A DNA stretch of 64,000 nucleotides from assembly GCA_000499405.2 (NCBI GenBank), contig HG738138.1, positions 2,418,001 to 2,482,000 on the forward strand. The letters run 5' to 3'. A program made the translations under genes and the position numbers. Under the pieces are notes generated by a model. The model saw nothing but the letters and a program-made list of their open reading frames with translations, did no database searches and was not told the origin of the DNA. Positions 42,037 to 56,900 of the stretch are shown one piece after another. Position 1 is the first letter of the stretch, and every line of letters begins with the position of its first letter. This DNA is from Onchocerca volvulus (lineage: Eukaryota; Nematoda; Chromadorea; Rhabditida; Onchocercidae).

Positions 42037-45000
42037 ATGATAATGCAAGATGATAATAATCCAACTGATGATGTGATTCGAAATATTATCACCAGGTTTT
42101 TCTTTTTTCCTTTCTTTTTTTTTGTCTCCAAATTTTATAATTAAATCAAATTAAGAAGATTAAGATATAAGCTAATATTCAGCTCGGAAGCAATTGAAAA
42201 AGCTAAAAAAATGGAATTTTCATTTTTACTTTTAAAAGTGTAATTTGGAAAGATTTGATATGATATAATTACTTGGTAACAATTAATCATTTTATTAGTA
42301 GGTCATAAGTAATGCTAATGGGAATCCCTTTTTTTCCACATATTTTAATAAATTTTGTCGATTCAAACATTTAAAATTAATTGTTGGTTTGATTTCTAGA
42401 AAAATAAATTTGGACGAGTATACTCTTATCAGAATCACAGACTGAACTTGTTAACAGTGATAGTATTACTGATAATGATTAGAAAAAGACAGTGAAAGAA
42501 ATCAAATCACTAGCTCTTCAATCGAGATTTTTAACAGTAAATATTCAAGATTTGCCTAATTTCTTATTTAATCTTTAATTTATCCTTTTCTTATTTTTCA
42601 ATCTTCTTACAATTTCTTTTCTACTTCTACTTTCATTATCTTTGATAGCACAATAATTTTACTTACTCCAAGATTATTAGCGAAAAAAAATTGAACTTTA
42701 AAATACTTCGACACATATAGGATCGATTAAGGAAATTAGAGATTTTATGAAACATAAATTTCCTAAAATTTCAATCACAAATAAGTTGAATACTATTTCT
42801 TCTAACAATAAAAGATGCATAATTTATTGATTGTGGGAGCAAAACAATTAATGATTTTAAAGAGAAGGAAATATTGGCAAATAAAAAACTTCCTTGTTTG
42901 GGAATTCAATTTTGTCCAACAACCTCGTCGAAAAAACAAACATGCCTATTATATTTAAATGATATTAAGAACGAAATGTATCAAGATTATCATTTAAAAA
43001 AAAAAATTCATTATACGGCCAAGAAATTGGCAGCTGAAATCAATCTAATAAATATCTAAAAATAAATATTTCTTGGGAAAAATCTAATAAATAAGTAAAT
43101 TAGATAAATACAGACTGCTGGACTCAGTAACTTTTCCTCACCCCACCTGTCCTAAGCCAGGAAAAACAAGAATCTGTTGTTTTGCAGAAATAATATCAAA
43201 TTAAATTAATATAATGAAATACTAAATTACAGGTATGAATGTGAAGAGAATGAATTTTTACAAGAATTGGAAGAGATGCAAGGACAAGTTTCAAACAGGA
43301 CATCATTATGCGACGATGTTCCAGTATTTGGTGTGTTTGATAATTTTTTTTGTTAAATATGCATTTCAAATTAATCATTGATTTTTCATTTAAATGATTA
43401 ATTTTTTAAGTTCGTACATGAATAAATGCACAAAAAAGTTTAATCCGATTCAATTTCTTTCAAAAATCTTTTTCTGTTCACATAATAACAAGTTTTGAAT
43501 TTTTAAATATTTAGCAAGTAAGAAAAATAAATCATTTAGCACTACTTTTAAATAGTTTGGAATCAAAACAATGACTGAGCTGTTTACGTCGAATTTTTTT
43601 TTTTTAAATTTATTTTTTCAAATATCATCATTCCAGGAAATTCATATTAGTTTAATTAGCTAAAGTCATAACTTTATAAAGTCAAAATAATGTTAATATC
43701 ACTAATTTTTTGTGTTTAAATAAAATCTCTGCTTTGTAATTTTAAGAAATGAAAGAGTGAAAGAAAAGGAAAATTTTAATAAGTTGAAAACTCCTTAACA
43801 CAAATTCTCAGAGTATCAAAATGATGTATATATAGTATAAATGCTTCATAACTTTTTAAGAATTTTATCGATAAATAAAATTTATATTAAGCCACAACCT
43901 AGAATTTTTCAAATTTGACAACTGTCGAAATTTATAAATATATATATATATATACATCGCTAAAATTTGCTTTGAGAAATTTCTGAGTTATTTACATATT
44001 CTTAAGTCTATTCAGAATTATTAAATTTCGCTCAGAAAGCATTTCTAAAACATTCACAAACTATTTAGAATCACTAAATTTTAGTTCATAAAACATTTCA
44101 GAATTCTTTAAAATTTATTAAAACAGTAGTAAAAAATAAAATAAACAAATGAAAGCTCGGAAAAACTTTTAGTAACTTTTTTCATTAACAAGAAAAGTCA
44201 AGCATTGTTAGAAAACATATTACATCTTTGCCAGTGGAAAAAAGTCATTGATTTCAAATTAAAACGGAAATGATGCAAATGAAAGGGATCTAAGAAATTC
44301 ACTTTCTTGTGGAAGAATTAATGGTGAATTTATTTAACATGGCTAAATCTCGAAATGTCGCCATTAATAGGTGAATATTCTCATTTATCATCACAGTGGA
44401 AATGCAAAGCAATCCAAATCATTAATAAGTGAAATTGAAATTTTTTATGAGATAGGATAAAAAGAAAAAGAAAACAAATTAACTATATTATAGGCATTAA
44501 AAGTGTAATTCGTTGAAATAAGAAATGACAATTTGTTGAAATTTATCTTTTAGATGTATGAATAGCATTAACAAATTCAGTTTAAGCTTTTTTAATAAAA
44601 AATTATTTTCATGCTTAAACTGAAACATTTTTTTTGTTTAATAATTAAAACTAATTAATTAAAAGGTATTTTTAAATAGCAAAATGATAAAAGACTACAT
44701 CTAGCAGTATTATTTTTATAAACTTCAAATATATCCTGCCTTTTTTCTAATCAGATGAAATTTTAATCGTAATTACTTTATACAATTAAACAAAATAAAG
44801 ATTACGGTAACTCTTAAGAGTTCAAGAATTCAAAATTTCTTTTTTCTCCTCTCTCACCTCTCTTCATTCTCCCCTTTGGGTACTTTTTTTTTTCTTTTTT
44901 TTTCGAATTATTCAATTTAAACAAAAAGTAATGGGAAAATTTTTGAATTATTTCAAGTAAAAATTTAAGCTACATAGAAAATTTTATCAAAGATTAGTTA

Positions 45001-48000
45001 AGTTAAAAAATTTTTTCACCAATTCACAGTTACAGAATAAACAAAAATATACTTAAATATTTCAAAAAATAGTAATAAAATCATTTAAAATGTTGTTAAG
45101 CTGAAATATTCGGATCAAGAAACTAAAAATCTAATGAGAATGATTCAACTTAAAAATCTAAAAATCTGATAATGATGTGATCATCATTAATCTATGATCA
45201 AAGAACTTTTCGTTTTTTTTTCTTTTTTTTTTTTACTTCTTTACTGTAAACAGTTTTGAAATGTTTAAGGAGCATTGTGTAGTTTGGTTGGCGAAATTAG
45301 CAAACTTCGTCGAGAGAATAAAGCATTACGTCATCAGCTTAGTATAGCAATTGAACCAAAACGTAGTGTTGTCTATCGTGTTAGTGCTATTCTCGAAGGT
45401 CGAAGTAATATCATCCCAAAAATTATGGGTCGACGAAATTTGCATCAATGTGAAATACGTAATGGTGCACGTGAACGTTTATCAACACCACCACATAAGG
45501 TAAAACTTATCATATCAGTTTGAATTTTTTAATCTCGAAAAAAATAATCCCCACATTTATATATTCATTTATTACTTTGGTATGATAATAATGCTTTAAA
45601 AATATATATTATTGTCTCATTATCTGTGCTTTATTAAGTTGAATTATTTAATTTATGAATTTATTGAATGCAAAACTTAAATTTTATTATTTTCTTTTAC
45701 AATTTTTCGTTTTCTTTCTTTCAAATTTTGAAAGAAAAAATGAAATGAATTTGAATAATTCGATCATAATAGTTTAAATTTAATAATTAATATTATATTT
45801 AAGAAATGATTTCAAAAAAAAAAAAAGAAATTCCTTTTATAATTAGTAGTAAGAAATAGTTAAATAATCTTCCGGTAATTAAGCTCAAATTGTTGATTGA
45901 TTACAGTACAATTGAAAACAGGAAGAGCTCTTTTTCGAAACAGAATAGAAATTACAACCATCGAACATTTCATCTTCCTGTCCATCTTCTCCTACTTCCA
46001 GATTATATCTATTTGCTAAATTCAGTTCGAGAAAAATTTACTTAAATGATTTTTGACTTTAAAACTAATTGAAGCATTAGCTCTCATCGCTGATTCATTT
46101 TTGGAAGCAATGAATGATTTACAATTTTGTTGAAATTTCATTTTTGGGAAATACTTTGTTCTTTGCTTGTTAAATAACTATTCCATTTTTTCTCTTTCTT
46201 TTTTTTTTTTGAATTCTGAAAAATTTGTTATAAGTAATTTGAAAATTTACAAATTCAATTTCAAATAGCTTATAAAATCTTACGTTTTTTTGTTTTAGAT
46301 GGATTAAGATAATTAAATTGCAGCAAACCTGAAATGACTTATTTGTTTTCCTATAATTTCTTTCCTTTTTTTTTCCATTTCTTTTTTTTTTTTTTTTTTT
46401 TGGCTTAGAAAATCGATCTTCGCTTTTTTTTTCTAGGAAAGCCTAACAACAAGTTCCTATTCAACTGATATATCTTCGGATGTATCGGATCCACTTCGTA
46501 CAACTTTAACGCCAACGCGTCAAATTCCTGCTCCACCAATAGTTTTGCCAGAAATGTCTGATTCTGATGCAGAACATTCCATTTTTACAGAGGTTAGCTC
46601 TTTGATATACTCCAACTGATAATAAGAAGGGAAAGAAAAAAAAAAAAAAAATTGATTTGTTAATCTTCTTGGATGTGATTATATTTCTTTGTTTATAGGT
46701 CAAATAGCTTTGTAACCTTTATTGATAAGATATGAATTTTACTATTTCGCTACCCAAATTGAATTGTTTTACTCCGAAATATTCTGAAATAAACAAAATT
46801 GTCACGTATAAATAGCATCTCAATCTTATAAAATTTGACGACGATAAAAATTAGGATTGAAAAAGTTCATAAATCAAAAAAAAAAAATCATTCTAAAGGA
46901 AAAAAAAAATAATTTCCAGTATTCTTTTTTTAATTTCTTAAAGTTTACGGCTTTGTTTATTTAGGTTGCATTACCAAATTATAGAAATGGGAATAATGAG
47001 GCACGTGGAGATCGTGTCCCGGTAAGACGTTCCAAAGTACCATCAGTCTCGGAACAAACAAGTCCGTCATCAGCCTCATCTCGTGATCATTCTGAAAATA
47101 TGGGTAAGAATTTATAAATTTTGAATTATTAAAATTTTTATTTTAAGTTTCATTCTACTTAGTCGCTTAATATTGGAAGAAAAATTGATTTATATCGTTT
47201 TTGAGCAGTAAATTTAGAATTTATGAGAATTCGAATAGAGGAGAAAAAAAAAGCTGAAATTGATAATAATTTGAATAATAAGAATTCCTTTGGTTCAAAT
47301 TTAATATTGTACATAACTGCTAGCAAAATAGAGGGATAATTTTTTTTTTTTTATAATCCTCTTTTTTAACTGTTCGTTTATTATAAAAAAAAAAGCTGAT
47401 ATTTGATTATTATCAGAATTTTAGCATCAAGTCGATCAAGTTTCTTCGAAATAATTGGTTTAAAAAAGAAGAAAGAAAAATCGATTGAATCGAAAAAAGA
47501 AACAATAACATGTAAAGTGATATTAAAGAAACGAAAACGTAAAATTAGCGAAAGCAATTCGATTCATTCCAATGAGAATAATAATACACGAAATGGTAAA
47601 TTATCCGGAAACATTTATGATAATCTTGATGAAATGATCAAACAGGCGGGATCAATCCTTTCTTATCGTATTTGTTTTGAGAAATGTTTCAAATACTCAT
47701 AGTTAATTAAGATAAATGGAGCACTTCATCGATGACAAGTAAAAATAGCGTATCAATTGACGAGAATACATATGATGAATCAAATGATAACAAACAGTCA
47801 TTACTTCAACCTCCCAAACAATATTATATTCAACGACAACAACAAGTAAATTTGAATTTTGCAAATAATTCATTTTTAAATTTATGATTAAATTATTTTA
47901 ACAATTAATTTTTGTCAAATTTTTCCAAATATTGTTTTACAGAAATAATAAATAGAAAAAAAAAGTTTTTTTTCTTTTTAAATTTAATTATAAAATATGG

Positions 48001-50246
48001 AATTATGTAGAAGGAGAAAGAAATTCAAAAATGTCCACGTGGTAAAAATTCGGCAACAGTTGGTGAGGAAAGTGATGATGAACATCATGGACGGTCGAAC
48101 AGTGCGCCAAAAAGCATCCTTTGTCCAGGCTTTAATGGTACCAAGCCTACTTCACAACGGAATCGTTTTTTGAATCGGGGAACATCTGGTCTGCATTTTA
48201 TTATTATATCCATCCAGTATTTTGAAAAAAGTTCGAAGTTTTTCACGAAAGTTTCAAGTTTTGTTAAATTTTCATGCGAATTTCTTAACTAACGAATGAT
48301 AATAAGAGATCATTCTAAAAAAAAAAAAAAAAAAACTATTCTTTTTTCTTTGAAATCATTGATTTCAGCTGTTGAAATATTTGAAAAATTTTCAGTAAAG
48401 CTTTCATTTCTATATCTACTTACTAAATGAAAATTTTCAAAAAAAAAAAAATAAATAAGTACAAATAAAAAACTATAATAAAATAGTTAAAATTATTAGT
48501 AGATAATCGTGCAATGCTTGATGAAAATGAAACGATGCGAAATGAACTGATAATGATCAAAAATAGAAATAATCGATTGATTGAACAACTACGTGAAAAA
48601 TCTATGGAACATTCTAAATTAACGACACAAATGAGTATACTTCAAAAGCAAGTAATGATTATTTTGAAAATTTTTGAAATTAAAATTTGCTTTTTTTGTA
48701 ATTTTTTCCTTTTGTTTTTCATGCAGATTGGAATACTACGAAATCGATGTCGTCTTAATGAAGCATTAGAAAAATTATCAATCAATGATCGAATGATCAC
48801 AAGAGCTACAGCTACAATTGATAATGTAGAAAAGAAGTTGAAAATTTTCGATGATAAACTTCAAGCTGTCAAAGCGGAAATGATGAAGAATAGTCAAGCG
48901 GTCAGTTGAAGTTCTAATGTATACTTTTGATATTACATGCTATATATATATATATAGTTTTATAGATTAAAAATTGATTAAAATTTTAGATTATCAATCA
49001 GTCGTTTCGAGAGCAAAATGCTTATCAATCATGTTTAGAGCATATCGAAAGATTGCAACGAGATAATTTCTCCATGTTACAAGATAAAGGTTCAGGTTAG
49101 TAATAACATGTATCATTTTTATCATTCTCTTGATTATATTTCTAATATTGATAAGTTACAGATATTGGCAGTCATGATCAACGTATCCGTCAATTACTGG
49201 AAATAATGCCTTCATACGATGCCTTATATTCATTTACCATTAGTATAGTTCGAAAAGTTTGTTGTTAATTTGTTGATTAGTTTTAATTCAGAATTTATCA
49301 AAATTTAAATACAAATTTGATGAATTCAAGAGTAAATAATATTTTTTGGTTAGTGGTATACTCACACTTTATGAGGAGATATCTATACTTTTGTTAATAC
49401 TTATCCAAATATTTAACTAAAAATGTATTTCAAATTATTTAAATTGCTAGAAATAAATTGCTTTAAATTATTTTTTGGGAAGTCAAATTTTGTAGATCAT
49501 TGCAGATCTTGTCCTTTTTTTTTCAAAAAATGCAACTTTTTTTGAAACAATATTAAGATAATGCTAGAAATGTCTAATTTTTTCTTTTTTTTAGCTAGGC
49601 CAACTTCGTGCTTCTTACATCGAAAAGAACATTTACGCGAATCGATCAGATTTTGAAGTAATGAGTGCGCAATCATCCTTACTCTTAATTCATGCTCAGG
49701 TACATTTGAATAGAAATTTTACTAAAATAGCATAGATTGTGAAAGAAATTACAAACATAGTATACGCACTATACTGATGAAGCATTTTAGGCCCAAATTT
49801 AAAATGAATTGAAATATCATTTTTGATTTTTGAGGTATTTAATTTACATCAGTAAATTCTAGTTGGAACGATTGAAATTGCAACTTTATGAAGCCACAAA
49901 ACGTCGACCATCAAGGCCTGCTTCTTATCATGGAGAAGATTTGCTGCAAAAAACAGTATATCATTTATTTTTATTTCAAATCCATAACAATCGTATGTTA
50001 TATACATCACAAGCAACATTTATAATAATCAAATCTTAGTCTCCAAAATGAGCAAAATTTTCATTTAATTTAAATTATCTTCTAGATTGAACCACAAATG
50101 AATTTTCTGTTGCCATTTAAATTACATGGCTCACGAATTCGAAAACATCGTCGTTCCGATTCCTGTATCATGGAATCGGAGGTTGAGAAAAATGAGCAAA
50201 GTATTGAAAATGAATTTTTACGATTGTTCGATTATGCTCTATGTAT

Positions 50247-50289
<43 letters not shown>

Positions 50290-52462
50290 TTTTTTTTGTT
50301 TTCTATCATCATTGCATATTTTCATACTTCTCTGCAAAACTAGATATATATTTCATAATTAAATTCATGTATTTAATAGTTATTATTATTTCAAATTATC
50401 CTTGTTTCATTCGTTGTTGAATACTTCGAATCATACTTTTCAGGTTTATCGCGAATATCAGAATTTACGGGAATAAATAATGCCCATCTTGAACGAACTG
50501 GTATTTCGAATTCTAGTCCGTATACCAGAGACGATTTACAAAGTACTACTGTTATACCACAACAAGGTAAATTACTGATTCTGAGCAATAATTTAAATAA
50601 AAGGGTACTGATGAATTATTACTGATTTTCTACGTATTAAATTTTTCCGAAATATGGAAAATTTTAAAATTTGTGATTTAATTAAATTAGTAAAAATTAA
50701 AGCTACCCCAATACAACATCGAGAACAACTACTAGGAAATTCTGCCCACAAAATTCACATATCACGAAGAAATCGAAAAACTCAGCCAGCTGGTCGACCA
50801 ATTAGGTAAGTTTTAATAATTAGAAGATGTGATATAATATCATAAGCCATAGTTTCTCAGGAATACTAATTATAATTTAGATTTTTTTTTTTTTTTTTTT
50901 TTTTGAGAAGTATCAGAATTCAGTTCTTTAATTTAAGTCTGATAGAAATAGAAGATCGAACATTAACAGCTGGAAATATTCCACATTTTGGTGATTGTAT
51001 TGCTAAGAAAATAGAAAATAGTGGAAAGTCATCTCCTTTATTGAAGTAAGTATTTTATGTTACTCATATGCTTCTATTTTTTTCTCCATTATCAGATATC
51101 CCTTAAGATATATACCGAGAAACTTACAAGAAAACTATTGATTAATATTTGGATAAAATATGAAAAGAAAAAAACAAAAAAAAAAACGTTGCTTAATTTC
51201 TTTTTGATTTGGACAAGAAATTTTAACAAATTGAAAATTAATTTTAAAAAATTTTTTTGCTGGTTGTTTAATTGCTCTAATATTATTTCATAGTGTAAGT
51301 TAATATTTCATCAGTTAAAAAAATTCACTGATTGATATAATATGATAGTAAGGAAAGTCAAATGAAAGAAAATAATATATATTTTACTGCAGAAGCATTA
51401 CTTTTGAAATTTAAAGAAATTTTTTATTTTTAGTTTACATCCATTAATAAATTACGATCATCCACGCTCAATTGTTTCATCATTGCAAGATGTTCGAAAT
51501 AATATGATTCGCAGTCCGTCTTCAACACCTATTATGTCACGACGGCTAAACTTAAATGAACGATCGCAGACTGCCGATCATGGATCATCGGATTCATTTG
51601 GTTGATTTTATAATTTATTTTCCGGAAAGAAATTAGTACTTTATCTCTTTTCAAGTTTTCTAGTAATTTTTTAATTTTTTGTAATTATTGAAGTATCATA
51701 CTTTGAATATTTGAAAATATTCGCAGGAAATGAATTAGCTAGATATGATATTCCACTCTCTCATAGCAGTGGCTCATCTGATTATGCTGTTATCAGTGCC
51801 AAACAGCTTTATATGGAAAAGCGATCAATGATATCGAAACGATCATTATCAACCAATCCATCTAGATTGCCATACTTGGTAAGCTTTACTTGATCTTTTG
51901 TTCTATTGCAGTAGGGCTGTAAATTCGACATCCGTCTTATTTGTTAATCTGTTCTAAATAACAGATCCTTGAAATAAGTCCTGAATTTTTTGCTATAGCA
52001 AATATTATAAAAAATTTGATACTTCCATAAATTCTTGCTCAATTTCTATGTCTAAACTAAATTAGTTGAGAGATATTTCAATTATGATAAAAGTAAGCTA
52101 CAGAATTTCGCTTTACCTTCCTGCATTTTGTTTAATTTTGTTAAAATGAATTTTTCTAATGTTTTCGTCTTCCAGTTTATCGGGAAAATATTGAATTTTA
52201 CTTCAGCGCTATATATTTCATCGATATTTTACAGCGCAAAAATATAAGTCATGCCAGTTCACCCCCTTTGCTTAGCGATTGTGATGGTCGAAATGCTTGT
52301 CATTTGCGGCGTAATCCTGAAATTGTTGGAATGACCCGTGAAAAAAACACTGGACCAATTTCGAAAAACTTCGAAAAAAGTCGACTTCCGAAAATACCAT
52401 CCATTTTAACGGAGAAAAAAAAGTGTACTTCATGGTTGAGTAGAATCAAAGCAACTAAATAA
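42037..52462 (+). CDS. Large coiled-coil protein of unknown function (21 exons, 1002 aa)
   Basis: Twenty-one exons join without phase conflict: 42037-42095, 43233-43330, 45270-45499, 46437-46592, 46965-47103, 47425-47667, 47712-47845, 48011-48188, 48503-48651, 48727-48900, 48990-49095, 49162-49256, 49595-49699, 49863-49955, 50086-50242, 50444-50566, 50691-50805, 50938-51045, 51434-51600, 51727-51878 and 52235-52462 (3009 nt). The protein starts MIMQDDNNPTDD. A leucine-rich helix at about residues 53-76 (GALCSLVGEISKLRRENKAL) may be a short coiled coil. Residues 110-410 are Ser/Pro/Lys-rich and low in structure. A long heptad-like segment at about 413-653 (for example RNELIMIKNRNNRLIEQLRE) looks like the main coiled coil. 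The last 350 residues are Ser/Arg-rich and end CTSWLSRIKATK. There is no signal peptide, membrane span or enzyme motif. I do not recognise the family; a cytoskeletal or scaffold role is only a guess. Donors at 48189 (GTCTGC) and 48901 (GTCAGT) are unusual. Confidence 0.85.
44576..44624. repeat. 12-bp inverted repeat with 25-base loop
   Basis: TTCAGTTTAAGC at 44576-44587 and its exact reverse complement at 44613-44624, in intron 2 of the coiled-coil gene. It could form a small hairpin. Confidence 0.6.
50248..50288. repeat. ~41-base poly-T run
   Basis: The longest homopolymer in the window, directly after the donor of exon 15 of the coiled-coil gene. Its true length may differ in the genome because such runs are prone to sequencing error. 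Confidence 0.95.
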
Positions 52463-53947
52463 TTTTTCTCTTTCAATGATTAATTTTGTTGGGGTGATCC
52501 ATTATAAATCATTTTTTATTTGCAACATTCTTCTCCACCATTATGATGGATAATTATTGGAAGTTTCTATGAAAATACAGAATATGATAAAAATCCACAA
52601 TTTTACGATAAAAAAAAAAAAAAGCATGACTATATCGAAATATTCTGCGGCTTCTTTGTTATATATGGTGATAATTCCGAACATGAAAAAAATGTCAAAA
52701 CTTAAATTCAAATGCAAATTCAGGAATTTCCATAATATAAGTGTAACGAAACTCTTCAGTTGAATAATTTTCAAACAGTTAATTTCACTGTTTTAGAAAA
52801 ACTAAGTTTATTTTATCTATTTTCTTTCTAGCCATTTATTGTATGTCAGCGGTTCTCACTTACTTCAAATTAACCGAAACTGCCACTGCGAAAAATTTCA
52901 GTAAAATTTTCTTACGTTTAAGCATGGAATAATATATATTAAAAGACCCATTGGGATTCCGGACACAACTATCATCATTCTGATGTTTTGTAATAGGTCG
53001 AATGATATAAGTATTGAAAACAGTTGAAAAGATTGATCTATGAAGAAATGGTTGGAAAATTAGAAACAATTTGATCCAGTGGTCCGGCTGACCATTTTTT
53101 CCTTAGCTTTGCTCGGAAATCAATATTTTCAGATTTTTCATGCTTCTACTATTCAACATTCTATATTATCAAGACAAAAAATAATAATTAGCATTCTTCA
53201 TCAAATTTTCAGTTCCATGTCCAATTCAAAAAATACTAAACCCGTTTTATTCGTTCATTGAAGAAAATTATGTTATAACCCGAAATCCATCGATCATTTT
53301 TTCGTTACTAATTTGTTAAAACAACGAATTTTTCCAGATACAACAATTAATGTATTTAACCGAATCAATACTGATATATGAATGTACATAAGCATATTAG
53401 GTATATAAAGAAATGATTTAAAAAAGTTTTTATATGGTAATCTGGTTGGCTTCTTTGAATTGAGTTCTTCTTATCAGTCTTCACTTTACAGAATCTTTAA
53501 GCTACATTAGTCTTTAAAAAATCTCAATGGAGACTGCAGAAAAGTTCAAGTAATTTAGTAAATTCACCAGCAAAAAATATGCGAATGCTACAGGAAATGA
53601 AATATTATAAATGCAATAATAACATTAAAAGGATGCATAAAAACAATAACAACTAAACAAAAACATTTTAAGATTAATTTCTTATTACTTAAACACCATT
53701 TAACGAATCTAATTTGAACAAATTATTTGTTATTTTTAACAAAATAATATAACAAAGTCTCAAAATATAGCCAAACGATATTCTACATTACCGTCAAAAT
53801 CTTATAATCTAAATTTATTTTTGATCAAATTTGGATGGTTTCAGCATTCTTCCAAAGGAAATTAAAACATATCTTTAGACATTAGATTAAGTGATCGCAG
53901 AAATGACATATGGAGAAGCAATAAATTTGGTGAAAATTTACTTGGGA
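52463..53947. other. Convergent intergenic region between the coiled-coil gene and MCU
   Basis: About 1.5 kb between two converging 3' ends, so it should hold both 3' UTRs and cleavage sites. Several short frames are open here on both strands, but none has splice sites or a recognisable protein. Confidence 0.5.
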
Positions 53948-56900
53948 TCAATTTGTTTCTTTTATAGAATCGGTATCCCGCATTTTTTCACTTTTTCGTA
54001 GCAAGGATGCCAACTTTGTAGCAGGCAAGTGTTGATACAGTGGATCTTGAAGTCTTTTTAAGTCATGCTTTAAAGAATTTGCCAAACTTTGTAACTCGTT
54101 AAACCTGCAATACAAACACATCTGTGTATCACTCAATGTAAATTGCAATATAACCAATTTTACATGAAAGTTTTAAGTGATATTTTACATTATGATTACA
54201 ATGACTTCCCCAACTCACCTTGATATGTCAAAATTGTTTTTTGCCGCTTTTTTGTGAAAATATAAGGTCATCGCTCTTCGTTTATGATCATTGTAATTGT
54301 AATACTGAAAAATGACGATTGCAGAAAAGTAATATTCAATTCAAGTCATGGAAATTATCTGACTGAATATAGACTTATCCGTCATTGTAGAAAAAAAGCT
54401 TTCATTGTCCACAGCACATTTAATAGTATAAATAAGCGAAATGGAACAGAGCTTAACTTTCAAACAATATCATTTCTTTATTAATAGGTAATCAAAATCG
54501 CTAATGAATATATTTTAAAAAGAATTACACAGATGGTACCTGATTGGTATATAAATAATAGGCAAATGATGCGATAAGCGTAGCATATGTGGCAAAATAT
54601 GTAATAGGTTCCATGACATCCCAGCTATATTCCCATGTCAACCGAGCAAGAAATCCGCCTTGAAATCCCATTGCTGAGAGTGTTAACCATAATATGCGTT
54701 GTGCACGTTTTTTGCATATTACATCAATTTCAGATTTCGCCTGAAATTTATCATCCTGAACAAAAAAGAAGATTGTCTTTAAACCCTATTTCTCGATTAT
54801 TTCTCAAGTTAAGCAATCCATCGTCTCAATCCATGGTCGCATTTGTTATTGAAAACCATATTTACAATGGGCTATAACTTGAAAAATTAAATAAATTATC
54901 ATGTTCCCATCAAAACAGATAGTCTTGAAATCATCTCAAAATACGAAACTGCTCACGGTTATAGACTTCATCACAGTGAAGGATTGGTTTAATGGAGCTA
55001 TTAAGTCGAATTGAAACTACTTCGCGTTACGAGAATAAAAACTTTGAAAATTTCCAGAAGAAAACAACTTGAATTAGCGGCTTAAGTTCTGCCTTCACGT
55101 TTTCATACTCTTCTATTAATACTCGTTCCCGAAATGCTTTAAATTCTTCTACATTCATGATATCGTATAATGATGCCACTACTGATCTCAAGTCATCAAA
55201 ATTCTGCATTATATCGCTATCCATCTTAATACCCTGTAAGTTTATCATTGTTGCATTATTATTACTGTTATACAATATTTTGACTTTATTAATTCTATTA
55301 CTGTTACTGAACACCATGCGAAAATTTCTTAAAGCTTAAAATTTCTCTATCCAATATTAATTAATATACTTTTCTATAAATATTCACTAATCTATGCTTT
55401 GATACCAAATAATACTTCATTACAGATTTCGGGAATGAAATGAACCATTTTCTCCTCAATGGTATTTTAAGAAATAGCATATCAATCTGATAACAAATAC
55501 GTAGATTTTCTTCCGTATTTTCTTAGTTGACACTAAAAATTAACCAGTATGATTGGCTAATTTTTATTATCAGCTAAGAAGACATATTCTAAGAGAAAAT
55601 CTAGAAAGCAGTTATTGTTGCGAGGCAAATCTACACTAATTATAGGTAAGATTGATAAAATAAAAGGTTCACCGCAATAAAATCTGTTGATGATGGTACT
55701 TCAACAATATAAGTGTGATCATTGATGCGTAGCTTAAAATTGCCTCGCAACAATAAATGCTGCACTGAAGTACTTCCAGCAATTTTATTACCATCTAAAA
55801 ATTTTTAAAGTTCAAGCAAAAAACGAAAAAAGAAAAGAAATTAATTGAAGAACAAAACAGTCCAGAAAGTAGCATTAAAATTTTGCATAAATATGGACAC
55901 GAATAGCAAAGCACGATTCCAAAATCGAAAACTGCAGTTAGTAAAATGCTGAATTGCAAATTGAAAATTCTTAAACTTTAAGGTCGATTTTGACAACATT
56001 CAAACTTACTTATTGAATAAACATGTACACTTTCTATATCTTTATCTTCACATTCGATATTTTTGCAAAACCGAATCACAGTATCGGTAATGGGTTTCAG
56101 AGTGAATTGACACATTTCTTTCTTCGATGGTAATGGTACATCAATCACTGATAAACCATTTTTGTACCAAATATATAGTTTTCTTTTCTTATCACTTGAA
56201 TATTTTCTTAATTGAAACTAAAAATTAAGCATGATTTGTCAAAAAAATCCGAAAGAGGTCAAATAGTGCCACGACACTTATTGTAAACAAGGAGTACTAA
56301 AGATCAAGTGGCGCGACAGTTTCAAAGGAACAATACACATGTTTACCGCTAAAATGCTCCAATTTACAGATAAATAAAGTGAGATCGACCAATCATAAGG
56401 TGAGACGGTGGAAATCAATAAAGGGGAAGAGCCCTGAAAGGATTTAAAAGGTCAGGATTTTGGCAGCAAGGCAAGCAGTTCAAGTTCGACAGAGTTCGCA
56501 GTTTAACTAATACTGGAGAAAAAACCTGATTGTTCTTTGCCAACATAATACCCAGCTCCATAATCGACTTTTTTTGATAGCCTCATTATTCACCGGTGAT
56601 TTCACAAAACTGGTGAGATAACGTAGAACATTTTCTCACCGGCTTTGTAAAATCAGCGGTGAATGATGAGGGAGGTATCAAAACGAAAGAAGAATCGATT
56701 ACGGAGCTGGGTAATACATTGGCGAAACACAAATTATCAGATTTTTCCCCTAACATGATTCACCTCATATCCTTACAAAAGTGCCTCAGGCTGTGGAAAA
56801 ATCCAACAAGTACGAAATAATATTTCATTGGTAGCTAAATCCTGAGCGAATTATTGCAAAGGTAAAGAAGAAAAAAAGTCGGGAAAAAAAGATACCATAC

